Assembly: GCA_900548205.1 (NCBI GenBank)
Contig: URJS01000083.1
Location: 1 to 9,275, forward strand
Direction: 5' to 3'
Source: an uncultured Roseburia sp.
Lineage (GTDB): Bacteria; Bacillota; Clostridia; Lachnospirales; Lachnospiraceae
DNA length: 9,275 nucleotides
Shown: positions 1 through 6,717 of the stretch, piece by piece
How the letters are laid out: each line of letters starts with the position of its first letter
Position numbering within the stretch: position 1 is the first letter of the stretch
Position numbers and translations under genes: made by a program
The notes under the pieces: model-generated
Told to the model about the DNA's origin: nothing
The model's input: the letters and a program-made list of their open reading frames with translations, nothing else
Database searches by the model: none

Positions 1-353
1 TCTTCAAGCGGCTGTATGAGGACAGCGTGACCGGGCGCATATCAGACGAGCGTTTTTCGGAACTGTCGGCAGACTATGAAGCCGAGCAGAAAGAACTGAA
101 AGAACGTGCCGCCGGATTGCAGGAAGAACTTTCCAAAGCGCAGGAAGCCACCGAAAACGCAGAAAAGTTTATGAAAGTGGTTCGTAAACACACCAGTTTT
201 GAAGAACTTACCCCTACTCTGCTGCGGGAGTTTGTGGAGAAAATCGTTATCCATGAAAGCGTTGCCCTTGACGGGAAACGCCGGGGGAAGTTACGCAGAC
301 AAGAAATCGAAATCTATTATTCTTTTGTCGGCAAGGTAGAACTGCCCGACTAA
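1..353 (+). CDS. Large serine recombinase, C-terminal part (DUF4368-type)
   Basis: The reading frame is open from the left edge and ends at TAA 351-353, giving 116 residues of the C terminus; the catalytic N-terminal domain lies outside the window. What is visible is the sequence FKRLYEDSVTGRISDERF, then a charged Glu/Lys-rich coiled coil (about residues 25-60), then LLREFVEKIVIHE and a basic RRGKLRRQEIEIYY stretch. This arrangement is typical of the end of large serine recombinases with a DUF4368 tail found on Firmicutes conjugative and mobilisable transposons. Such enzymes excise and integrate their element by recombining short att sites. The GTG at base 27 is internal to the gene, not a start, because coding similarity continues upstream of it. 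The gene sits at the extreme end of the element, the usual place for the recombinase, next to the disrupted permease gene. Family assignment is from memory of the motif pattern; which named transposon this is cannot be told. Confidence 0.85.
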   Translation, partial: FKRLYEDSVTGRISDERFSELSADYEAEQKELKERAAGLQEELSKAQEATENAEKFMKVVRKHTSFEELTPTLLREFVEKIVIHESVALDGKRRGKLRRQEIEIYYSFVGKVELPD

Positions 354-360
354 TGCCCGC

Positions 361-402
361 CCTGTCCGGTTCTCTTACCGGATAGGAACGGCAAAATTTT
401 TT
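361..402 (+). terminator. Hairpin terminator after the recombinase gene
   Basis: CCTGTCCGGT (361-370) and ACCGGATAGG (377-386) form a 10-bp stem, with one G-U pair in RNA, around the loop TCTCTT. A run of six T (397-402) follows after an A-rich gap of about ten bases. The stem starts eight bases after the recombinase stop codon. The distance between stem and T run is longer than in a textbook terminator, so it may be weak. Confidence 0.5.
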
Positions 403-419
403 ACACTTCTTTTACTTCT

Positions 420-716
420 TTATCTCACATGAGCAAAAAGGTACACCTGGTTCGCCTCATCCCACACCTCTTTCTGCGGAACGCTGCCAAGCGACCCAAG
501 CATACTGAGAAACCCGACGCCATACACCGCCATAAAAACGAGATACCCCCCCTCCACGGCAAGATACAGCAAGCCCTTGATCTTCTGCTTATGTACGATA
601 TTTCCGAATCCCATCAGCACCATCGACAGCTTCGTCTCGACACCGCCCTCTCGCACTGCCCGCATACATGTGTACGGCGTCGGGAACTCATTGACTCTTT
701 TCTTAAACTTTAACAT
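420..716 (-). pseudogene. Sugar ABC transporter permease (MalF-like), truncated by element insertion
   Basis: This is the N-terminal fragment of an inner-membrane permease of the maltodextrin-type ABC importer family. It begins at ATG 716-714, preceded by GAGGGG, 15 bases after the binding-protein stop codon, so the two genes are co-transcribed. About 46 cytoplasmic residues (including SMVLMGFGNIVHKQKIKG) lead into one hydrophobic segment at about residues 47-70 (LLYLAVEGGYLVFMAVYGVG). The sequence then runs through KEVWDEANQVYLFAH and stops at a chance TAA (422-420). Full-length relatives are usually over 400 residues with the EAA-loop domain at the end; that domain is missing here. The last two residues, Val-Arg, are probably encoded by the inserted element. 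The importer cannot work with this fragment unless another permease substitutes. The remainder of the gene, and probably a malG-like partner, should lie on the far side of the element. Confidence 0.8.
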
Positions 717-731
717 TGTTCATCCCCTCAC

Positions 732-1973
732 TCAGATTCCATCACTGTTCATCGCTTCATGCATCGCCTCCGTCTGCTCGGCGGCGTTTTCATGCGTCAC
801 GCTTCCGTTGCGGATCCCTTTTCCCATGTTCTCCACCGGAACCCAGCAGTTGTTCATCTTTGCCACAAACGGCTGCAGGATCGACGTGTTGTTGAAGGTG
901 TCGTTCTGCGCCGATACCAGCGGATCGTTCGCGATCGCCTCGTCCGCGAGAAGCTCCGTATTGCACGGGATCACATTCCGCATCTGATAGTGCGTCAGCT
1001 GCGCCTCGGCAGAACCGAGATATACGGCAAGCTCCACCGCAGGCACCATGTGTTTGCTGTATGGATTGACGCCGATCGCCTTCGATCCGGCGTAGGACAT
1101 CATCTGCTTTTCCTCGCCGTTTAAGGTGAACTTCGGCAGCGCCGCCACACCCATGTCATCCCCGAGCGCTTCCTTGACCGCGTTCGCATCCCAGGAGCCG
1201 GAGAAAATCGCCGAGATACTGCCGTCGCGCAGCCCCGCAAGACCCGAACCGTCCGCATCGATCTTAAAATTCGGATTATCTGCCAGATCGACGAGATAAT
1301 TCGTCACATCCACCGCCTTCTCGCCCGAAAAGTCCACGCCCTTCTCCTCCTGCGTTCCGTCCCCGAACAGCGTACAGCCGTTTCCGATGTAAAACGCCGG
1401 CGTATACCAGGAGTTGGTCAGCGGAAATGCAACCGTGCCCTTTGTCAGCATCGTATCGAGATTTTTGACGTCCTCCTCAGAGAATACGCTCTTGTCATAG
1501 TACATAAACCAGGTGTTTGTGGTAAACGGCACGCCGTAGAGATCGCCGTCCTTGACCAGAGACGACAGCACCTCCGCAGAATTCGTCTGCTCGATCTTTT
1601 CACGGTACTTGCCGCCGAACTTCGCCAGCGCGTTAGCGTCCGTCATCGTCGTGAGCGTGTCGTTCGCGTACATAAAGACGTCTGCGCTCGCCTCCGGGTC
1701 CTGCGCGACCTGACTTGCCGCCGTCGCCTCGTCCGCGACCCCGTAGACAAAGGTGATGTCCCACTCCGGATGGAGCGCCGCAAAATCCTCACACGTTTTC
1801 TGCAGCCATTCGCCGCTGTCCTTCGACTGGTCCTCCGACGGAGACCAGACCATCAGACGTATTTTTTCCGCCTTCCCGGACACGCTCTCCATCTCTGTTT
1901 CCGTACCGCATCCCGCAAAACTCATTGCCGCGGTCACCGCCGCCAGAAGCAGCGCAATTCCTCGCTTTTTCAT
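732..1973 (-). CDS. Extracellular sugar-binding lipoprotein of an ABC importer (family 1, MalE-like)
   Basis: This lipoprotein captures a sugar, probably an oligosaccharide, outside the cell and delivers it to the membrane permease. The start is the ATG at 1973-1971, because GGAGG (1983-1979) lies five bases upstream. An in-frame ATG four codons earlier overlaps that ribosome site and is unlikely to be used. The 413-residue product opens with MKKRG, a hydrophobic stretch and the lipobox FAGC, with the lipidated Cys at residue 22. The mature part starts with the beta strand KIRLMVWSPSED. It contains ADVFMYANDTL, LYGVPFTTNTWFMYYDKSVF (a typical hinge region) and GSWDANAVKEALGDDMGVAALP, the usual pattern of family 1 solute-binding proteins of the maltodextrin type. 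The length is normal. It is first in an operon with the broken malF-like gene, so it may now be an orphan binding protein. A divergent LacI-type gene presumably controls it. The exact sugar is not readable from sequence. Confidence 0.92.
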   Translation of the reverse strand: MKKRGIALLLAAVTAAMSFAGCGTETEMESVSGKAEKIRLMVWSPSEDQSKDSGEWLQKTCEDFAALHPEWDITFVYGVADEATAASQVAQDPEASADVFMYANDTLTTMTDANALAKFGGKYREKIEQTNSAEVLSSLVKDGDLYGVPFTTNTWFMYYDKSVFSEEDVKNLDTMLTKGTVAFPLTNSWYTPAFYIGNGCTLFGDGTQEEKGVDFSGEKAVDVTNYLVDLADNPNFKIDADGSGLAGLRDGSISAIFSGSWDANAVKEALGDDMGVAALPKFTLNGEEKQMMSYAGSKAIGVNPYSKHMVPAVELAVYLGSAEAQLTHYQMRNVIPCNTELLADEAIANDPLVSAQNDTFNNTSILQPFVAKMNNCWVPVENMGKGIRNGSVTHENAAEQTEAMHEAMNSDGI

Positions 1974-1994
1974 GTTTTCCTCCATTTTCGCAAT

Positions 1995-2012
1995 TTGTTT
2001 CGTATTGTTTCG
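1995..2012 (-). promoter_or_regulatory. Candidate operator: two direct TTGTTTCG repeats at the binding-protein promoter
   Basis: TTGTTTCG occurs at 1995-2002 and again at 2005-2012, exactly 10 bp apart (one helical turn). An inverted copy, CGAAACAA, lies at 2139-2146, and a shorter GTTTCG at 2178-2183 lies within the spacer of the regulator promoter. The pair lies just downstream of the -10 box of the minus-strand promoter, overlapping the expected transcription start, where a bound repressor would block transcription. Binding by the adjacent LacI-type protein is an inference. Confidence 0.45.
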
Positions 2013-2020
2013 TTTATATC

Positions 2021-2049
2021 AGAATAACGCATGACGAGACAAACGTCAA
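2021..2049 (-). promoter_or_regulatory. Promoter of the sugar-binding protein operon
   Basis: On the minus strand, TTGACG (2049-2044) and TATTCT (2026-2021) are separated by 17 bases. The -35 matches the sigma-A consensus in five of six positions and the -10 in four of six. Transcription would begin near base 2014, giving a leader of about 40 bases. Confidence 0.6.
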
Positions 2050-2144
2050 TATTCTATCTGATTTTCTCTCCTTTTTACAGTTTTTGATTTTTATTTTTGT
2101 GCATTTTTCACATTCTATTTTTCTTTTTTAGGTTTTCACGAAAC

Positions 2145-2160
2145 AATCCGGTTCCGGATT
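2145..2160. promoter_or_regulatory. 16-bp palindrome, possible operator
   Basis: AATCCGG (2145-2151) and CCGGATT (2154-2160) form perfect 7-bp arms around TT. The palindrome overlaps the inverted CGAAACAA motif and ends one base before the -35 box of the regulator gene. The short centre fits a protein-binding DNA palindrome better than an RNA terminator, and no gene reads into it. Which protein binds it is unknown. Confidence 0.4.
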
Positions 2161-2161
2161 C

Positions 2162-2190
2162 TTGCTTTTTTCTGCTCGTTTCGGTATAAT
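2162..2190 (+). promoter_or_regulatory. Promoter of the LacI-family regulator gene
   Basis: TTGCTT (2162-2167) and a perfect TATAAT (2185-2190) are separated by 17 bases. Transcription would start near base 2197, about 40 bases before the ATG. A GTTTCG motif lies in the spacer, so autoregulation is possible. Confidence 0.7.
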
Positions 2191-2238
2191 AGATTGCATT
2201 ACCACTTAACACCAAAAGCGGTCAGAAAGGCACACACT

Positions 2239-3243
2239 ATGGCTACTATTCAGGATATTGCAGATAAACTCGGTGTTTCCAAGGGAACTGTCTCAAAGGC
2301 GCTCAACAATGCGCCAGACATCAGCGAAACTTTGCGAAAAACAATTTTGGACACGGCTGTCGAGATGGGCTACCAGAGACTTCGCCGGCAGAAAAGTGAT
2401 GCAAAGAAGTTCTGCATCATCATAGAAAATATGGAATACGAGCAGCCGCACCAGTTCGGCTACGATTTCATCATCGGCTTTCGCCAAATGGCGGAACCGG
2501 CGGGCTATGTGGTCGACGTCGTCCCGATGAACGACCGCATACAAAAAAAGACGCCCTACGACGTCTTTATGCTCCAGAATGATTATATCGGGGCATTCGT
2601 GCTCGGCTTCTCCCTCACCGACCCGTGGATGAAGGATTTTAAGACAAGCCACACGCCCACGGTGCTCTACGACAACTATATCCCCGCCAATCCCTATACC
2701 GCTTCCATCGGGATCGACAACAGTGAGGGAATGATGCTCGCCGTATCCCACTTAAAAAGCCTTGGGCACAGAAAAATCGGCTACTTAAGCAGCGCGCTCG
2801 GATCCCACATTATGCAGGTCAGACACAAGGCGTTCTTTCAGGCGATGAAGCAGAATGACTTAAAAACCGAGCCGACCTACGCCGGCGCCTCCTACTATAT
2901 CACACAGTGCATCGAAAAGCATCTGCCGCGCCTGCTTGCCATGGGCATGACGGCGATCATCTGCAGCCACGACCAGATCGCCAACGCCGTTATGGTGGAG
3001 TGCCAGCAGCGCGGCTACCGTCTCCCGCGCGACATCAGCGTGATCGGCTTTGACGACCTCCCGCTCTGCGCCTACACCTCGCCGCCGCTCACCACGATCC
3101 GCCAGGACCGCACCGAGCTCGGAAAATGCGGCTACTATGCGCTGGACAGTATCTTAAACCGGGTGTCGATCGGAACGATCCTGCTCCATGCGCAGCTCGT
3201 GGAACGGGAATCGACAGGGAGGATCACTGCTCTGGATTTCTGA
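2239..3243 (+). CDS. LacI/GalR-family transcriptional regulator
   Basis: This is a cytoplasmic DNA-binding regulator that senses a sugar or sugar phosphate. The start is the ATG at 2239, after AGAAAGG (2224-2230) at eight bases' spacing; an earlier in-frame ATG at 2194 lies upstream of the likely transcription start. The product has 334 residues, normal for the family. Residues 1-48 are a classic LacI helix-turn-helix and hinge helix (MATIQDIADKLGVSKGTVSK, then ETLRKTILDTAVEMGYQ). The rest is a periplasmic-binding-protein-like sensor: IGIDNSEGMMLAVSHLKSLG, HRKIGYLSS, AIICSHDQIANAVM, DISVIGFDDLPLCAYTSPPL followed by TTIRQD. It is divergent from the sugar-binding protein gene with repeated motifs between them, so it most likely represses or activates that transporter operon. 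With the permease gene broken, its regulated pathway may be partly idle. It converges on the ATPase gene with only 13 bases between stop codons. Confidence 0.93.
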   Translation: MATIQDIADKLGVSKGTVSKALNNAPDISETLRKTILDTAVEMGYQRLRRQKSDAKKFCIIIENMEYEQPHQFGYDFIIGFRQMAEPAGYVVDVVPMNDRIQKKTPYDVFMLQNDYIGAFVLGFSLTDPWMKDFKTSHTPTVLYDNYIPANPYTASIGIDNSEGMMLAVSHLKSLGHRKIGYLSSALGSHIMQVRHKAFFQAMKQNDLKTEPTYAGASYYITQCIEKHLPRLLAMGMTAIICSHDQIANAVMVECQQRGYRLPRDISVIGFDDLPLCAYTSPPLTTIRQDRTELGKCGYYALDSILNRVSIGTILLHAQLVERESTGRITALDF

Positions 3244-3256
3244 CTGCCGCCTCCGA

Positions 3257-4555
3257 TTATATTCGGGCAATCTGATCTATCGCATACAACGGCAGATTAA
3301 CGAGCCATTCTTCTTTTTTATAGTCCGCCATAGAGGTGCGGACAGAAACCTCGGGTAAAAATTTTTCCCGATAGGTTTTCAGACTCTTGGCTCTAAGATT
3401 CACCTCTGCGTTTACTTCAACGGGAACGATCCGTTCACCTGTATCAACAACAAAGCCAACCTCACAGGAGCCTCTGTCGTTGGTGTAATAATAAATATTC
3501 AAATCCTCGATCGTTTTTAACTGCTGGCAAACGTATTGTTCTGTAAGCGCACCCTTGAACTCAGCAAAAAGATCGTTTCCATCAAGCAAAGTATGCTGAC
3601 GCAATCCAGCCATACAGCCGAGGAGTCCAACATCTACCACAAACAGCTTAAATGCTTTCATATCCTCATATGCCCGCAAAGGGATGCCCGCCGCATTGAC
3701 ACGGCTGACCTTATGAACAAGACCGCAATCGCCAAGCCACATAATTGCGGTTTCATAGTCCTTTGCACGGGCGCCTTCACGAACAAGCCCATAGATAAAC
3801 TTCTTGTTTTCTTTCGCCAGCTGAGACGGTATGCTGTTCCACAGCATACGCAGTCTCGGTACGATCTCATTTGGAGCGTGCTTGGAAAAATCCTGTTCGT
3901 AGGCAGCAAGGATTCGCTTTTGAACTTCACGAACCTCGTTAAAGTCTTTATTGTCTGAAAAACCCTGCACAGCTTCAGGCATACCGCCAACAAAGTAATA
4001 GTACTTCAAAGCATCCATATATGTCTGCTTAAAGCCCGTAATCATTTGGAAGTCCTGCTGATCAAGCAGTCCGGCAAACCGCCCTTTACCGGTTGCCATC
4101 AAAAACTCCTTGAAGGAAAGAGGATAAAGCTTTAAGAAATCCACCTTGCCCACAGGGAAAGATGTCCCTTGATGCAAGGCAATGCCGAGCAGCGAACCGG
4201 CGCATACAATGTGATACTGCGGCGCATTTTCGCAGAAATATTTAAGGGATGCCAACGCCCTTGGAACTTCCTGTACTTCATCAAAAATCAACAGGGAATT
4301 ATCGGGATCGATCTTACGTCCTGCATACAACTCCAGACCCATAATCAAGCGGTCCGTATCCAGATCAGAAGCGAATAACTCTGCCATTCTGGAGTTAGCG
4401 TCAAAATTGACATATATGGTATCTGCATACGCCTGTCTGCCAAACTCTTTCATCAGCCAGGTTTTGCCGACCTGACGGGCGCCTTCAATGATCAAGGGTT
4501 TACGGCGTTTGCTTTGTTTCCATTTTAATAGCTTTTCCATCGCGATCCGATACAT
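3257..4555 (-). CDS. AAA ATPase with DUF4143 C-terminal domain
   Basis: The start is the ATG at 4555-4553, since GGAGGTG (4567-4561) is five bases upstream; the frame also opens nine codons earlier, but that start has no better site. The 432-residue protein has a Walker A motif GARQVGKT (25-32), Walker B LLIFDEVQEVP (Asp92-Glu93) and the AGSLLG strand. These are followed by KLYPLSFKEFL and GGMPEAVQGF, hallmarks of the AAA_14/DUF4143 family common in gut anaerobes. The cellular role of this family is poorly known. Its C-terminal DUF4143 domain usually resembles a PD-(D/E)XK nuclease, with a motif like EVDF ... PIEVKA. Here the same stretch reads EVGF (Gly367) and PVEVNA (Asn382), so the metal-binding Asp and the Lys appear lost. 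It stands alone between two sugar loci with its own ribosome site. An AT-rich TATATT (4587-4582) upstream could be a -10 box, but I see no clear -35. Confidence 0.88.
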   Translation of the reverse strand: MYRIAMEKLLKWKQSKRRKPLIIEGARQVGKTWLMKEFGRQAYADTIYVNFDANSRMAELFASDLDTDRLIMGLELYAGRKIDPDNSLLIFDEVQEVPRALASLKYFCENAPQYHIVCAGSLLGIALHQGTSFPVGKVDFLKLYPLSFKEFLMATGKGRFAGLLDQQDFQMITGFKQTYMDALKYYYFVGGMPEAVQGFSDNKDFNEVREVQKRILAAYEQDFSKHAPNEIVPRLRMLWNSIPSQLAKENKKFIYGLVREGARAKDYETAIMWLGDCGLVHKVSRVNAAGIPLRAYEDMKAFKLFVVDVGLLGCMAGLRQHTLLDGNDLFAEFKGALTEQYVCQQLKTIEDLNIYYYTNDRGSCEVGFVVDTGERIVPVEVNAEVNLRAKSLKTYREKFLPEVSVRTSMADYKKEEWLVNLPLYAIDQIARI

Positions 4556-4699
4556 ACATACACCTCCGTCATTCTCATCCAAATATAGTATGTCACAGAA
4601 TCACAAAAAATACAATGATCTTTTGAAAAGTAATCACAGTTTTTACAGTGAATAAAGTTAATATATCTCAAATATTCTTTCTAATTTTAGGGCATAAAA

Positions 4700-4775
4700 C
4701 AACGAGTGACACGCTTCGCGAGCCACTCTTATGTCAACAACGAGCGACACGCTTCCCCAGCCACTCTTATGCCAA
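4700..4775. repeat. Two tandem 38-bp repeats with internal dyad symmetry
   Basis: Copy 1 (4700-4737) and copy 2 (4738-4775) both begin CAACGAG, then share GACACGCTTC and CCACTCTTATG, and differ at only a few bases. Inside each, GCT and AGC can pair around a 5-base loop (TCGCG in copy 1, TCCCC in copy 2), nested within GAG and CTC. GGCATAA (4691-4697) before copy 1 is the reverse complement of TTATGCC at the end of copy 2, framing the pair. The design resembles REP/BIME-like intergenic elements. Function unknown. Confidence 0.75.
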
Positions 4776-4780
4776 ATGGA

Positions 4781-4820
4781 GCGCTGCCCCATAGGTGATC
4801 TCCCGCCTATGGGGCAACGC
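4781..4820 (-). terminator. Strong hairpin downstream of the bgl operon, possible terminator
   Basis: TGCCCCATAGG (4785-4795) and CCTATGGGGCA (4806-4816) are perfect 11-bp arms around a 10-base loop. The stem extends outward by GCG/CGC after one mismatch. It begins 25 bases past the permease stop codon on the minus strand. No T run follows on either strand, so it is not a canonical intrinsic terminator; it may protect the 3' end of the mRNA or be a structural repeat. Confidence 0.4.
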
Positions 4821-4845
4821 CCCCTTATGAATCACGATCTTCTTT

Positions 4846-6669
4846 TTATTTATCCAGCACAGCAAGAACAGCATCCAGTTCTTCCACTTTTGCGCTTTCA
4901 TTGATCGCAAAAATATCCATATAATCATTTTTATTTGTGATAACCACCGGAGATGCAATCTCATACCCCGCCTTTTTTATCTCTTGCAGATCAAATTCCA
5001 GCAATACATCGCCTTTTTTTACAGAATCTCCCTGCTTTACGCGCGGATAAAAATATCTTCCGTTTAACTGCACCGTATCCATTCCGATATGAATCAGAAT
5101 TTCTTCATTCGTTTCTGCTGTAATGCCAACTGCGTGACCTGTTTGGAACAGTGCGGAAATCACACCATTTACCGGAGCCACAACCCTTCCGACCGTCGGG
5201 ATGATCGCAATTCCCTTACCGATCGTTTCCGAGTGAAAAGCAGGATCTTTCACACAGGCGATATCCATGACCTCCCCGCTCATAGGCGAAGCGATCACTC
5301 TGTTTGCCTCGCTTCTGCTATGTAACGCTGCCTTTTTTTCATGGTCTTTTACTTCCCCCGGAAGCTCTTCCTGAAATCCAAACACTACCGTGAGTACTGT
5401 CGATACAACAAGCGTAATAATCGTTGCGATGATCATATGGAGCATAAACTGGGGAACTACACCAAGGATTCCCATAATGCTCACGCCTGCCATGGCAATA
5501 AATTCCACTCCCATGATCCCTGCATACAGACCACCGGCTGCCGCTCCGATCATTGCTGCGACAAACGGTCTTTTATACCGCAGTGTGATCCCAAACATTG
5601 CAGGTTCGGTAATTCCCATAATCGCAGTAAACGAAGTTGATAAAGCTGTTGATTTCATTTTCTTATCTTTGGAACGCAGAAATACTCCAAAGGCAGCGCC
5701 GCCCTGTGCCACATTTGACAGGATGCTTGCAGATAAATAAAATTTATCAACTCCGGTTGATGTAAACATTGTCAAAAAGGCCGTTGTCAGGGCATAGTGC
5801 ATACCCGTCATCACCAGCAACGGTTTAAACGCGGCAATTAACATGACTGCCAGCCATCCTGCGACACCATAAATGCTCATCAGGAAATCAGCGATATATT
5901 CCCCACAATAGAAGCCTAAAGGTCCAATTGCCACAAACATCAGAACCATCATGACCAAAGACGTCAGCAGCGGACTGCAAATAAATTTCAGCGCCTCCGG
6001 GAGATAACGGTCAAAAAATCTTTCTACATGGCTTAACACCCAGACCCCCAGCAATGCCGGCAGCATACTGCTGCCGTAGCTTACCAGCGCAACCGGCAGT
6101 CCAAACAGCGTCATTGCCTCCGCAGCAGTCACGGCAGCCGTAAAGCTTGGATGCAGTAACATCGCTCCGATCATCAGCGCCATATACATATTTGCCTTAA
6201 ATACTTTCGACGCACTTACCGCAACAAAGACTGGCATAAAATAGAACACAACATCTGATACCAGATTGATCAAAACAAAGGTGGAGGACGTCGTGTCGAC
6301 TCCCGCTAATTGCAAAACTGCAACCAGCACTTTCAGTAATCCTGCTGCTGTTAAAACCGGTAAAATCGGTGTAAATACACGCGGGATCACCGCAAGTGCC
6401 CGCATAAAGATATTTCCCTCTTTTTTACTTTCATCTTTATCCGTGACATTTTTAAAATCAGTTTTTAATTGGGCATAAATCTCTTCACACACATCGTGCA
6501 CCTGATTTCCAATAATGATCTGCAGCTGCGCACTGCTCTGCACAACTCCCATAACTCCGTCAAGCTTCTCGAGTGCTCCGGTGTCTGCTTTTTTATTATT
6601 TTTTAAAGTAAAACGCAGTCTGGTAGCACAATGCTCTAACCCTGCTATATTTTCTTCTCCTCCAACCAA
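4846..6669 (-). CDS. bglP: Beta-glucoside PTS permease EIIBCA (BglF/BglP-like); start interrupted by a nonsense codon
   Basis: This membrane enzyme imports beta-glucosides and phosphorylates them using PEP-derived phosphate passed from HPr. The open frame shown runs from TTG 6669-6667 (607 codons). The natural start is clearly ATG 6705-6703, which would give 619 residues, but codon 5 is TAA. In full-length numbering, the EIIB domain has the phosphocysteine motif HCATRLRF (Cys26). The EIIC domain has about ten membrane segments, TGMHYAL (His303, matching the important EIIC histidine of BglF) and the GITEP motif. The C-terminal EIIA domain has GHAVGI and the phospho-histidine motif ILIHIGMDTV (His539). 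All domains are otherwise intact and normal in length. If translation restarts at TTG, the first EIIB helix (about 12 residues) is lost while Cys26 remains. It is last in the operon, two bases after the antiterminator stop codon, so coupled translation is expected. Whether it is functional is uncertain. Confidence 0.9.
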   Translation of the reverse strand: MVGGEENIAGLEHCATRLRFTLKNNKKADTGALEKLDGVMGVVQSSAQLQIIIGNQVHDVCEEIYAQLKTDFKNVTDKDESKKEGNIFMRALAVIPRVFTPILPVLTAAGLLKVLVAVLQLAGVDTTSSTFVLINLVSDVVFYFMPVFVAVSASKVFKANMYMALMIGAMLLHPSFTAAVTAAEAMTLFGLPVALVSYGSSMLPALLGVWVLSHVERFFDRYLPEALKFICSPLLTSLVMMVLMFVAIGPLGFYCGEYIADFLMSIYGVAGWLAVMLIAAFKPLLVMTGMHYALTTAFLTMFTSTGVDKFYLSASILSNVAQGGAAFGVFLRSKDKKMKSTALSTSFTAIMGITEPAMFGITLRYKRPFVAAMIGAAAGGLYAGIMGVEFIAMAGVSIMGILGVVPQFMLHMIIATIITLVVSTVLTVVFGFQEELPGEVKDHEKKAALHSRSEANRVIASPMSGEVMDIACVKDPAFHSETIGKGIAIIPTVGRVVAPVNGVISALFQTGHAVGITAETNEEILIHIGMDTVQLNGRYFYPRVKQGDSVKKGDVLLEFDLQEIKKAGYEIASPVVITNKNDYMDIFAINESAKVEELDAVLAVLDK

Positions 6670-6717
6670 ACGTATAACGCCAGTTGATAGTTACTTTTTA
6701 TCCATGTTTATTCCTCC
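6667..6717 (-). other. Native start of the PTS gene with premature TAA at codon 5
   Basis: GGAGG (6717-6713) lies seven bases before ATG (6705-6703), an ideal initiation site embedded in the end of the antiterminator gene. The frame reads Met-Asp-Lys-Lys-stop (TAA at 6693-6691), then Leu-Ser-Thr-Gly-Val-Ile-Arg and the TTG that starts the long open frame. The residues after the stop fit the first helix of an EIIB domain, so the reading frame is intact and a single base (for example CAA or AAA to TAA) explains the lesion. Confidence 0.85.

Larger units (their letters stand above)
1..428 (+). mobile_element. End of an integrative element inserted in a malF-like gene
   Basis: A serine recombinase gene ends 75 bases before the point at which a minus-strand sugar permease reading frame breaks off. 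The permease matches its family up to ...NQVYLFAH, encoded down to base 429, then reads only Val-Arg-stop, where related proteins continue for more than 300 residues. The junction therefore lies close to bases 423-431. The exact crossover base and att core cannot be fixed because the other end of the element is outside the window. The boundary given is an inference. Confidence 0.7.
4556..4845. other. Gene-free spacer between the ATPase and the bgl operon
   Basis: These 290 bases hold no convincing reading frame. The part next to the ATPase gene is AT-rich and should contain its promoter, though only a weak -10 candidate is visible. The part next to the permease gene contains a tandem repeat pair and a strong hairpin, listed separately. 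Confidence 0.6.

Noticed and set aside
420..713. Plus-strand reading frames over the permease fragment and other long opposite-strand frames
   Set aside because: They have no ribosome sites or family motifs, and they lie opposite recognisable genes.
2145..2172. Intrinsic terminator (palindrome followed by a T run) on the plus strand
   Set aside because: No gene reads into it from the left, the stem is short, and it overlaps a good promoter; an operator role is more likely.
4691..4775. CRISPR-like repeat array
   Set aside because: There are only two copies, directly adjacent without spacers, and no cas genes nearby; the internal symmetry fits a REP-like element better.
6667..6705. Frameshift in the A5 run as the explanation for the PTS start
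   Set aside because: Adding or removing an A would put the strong ATG out of frame with the downstream gene, and the codons after the TAA already fit an EIIB helix in the present frame. A substitution to TAA is simpler.
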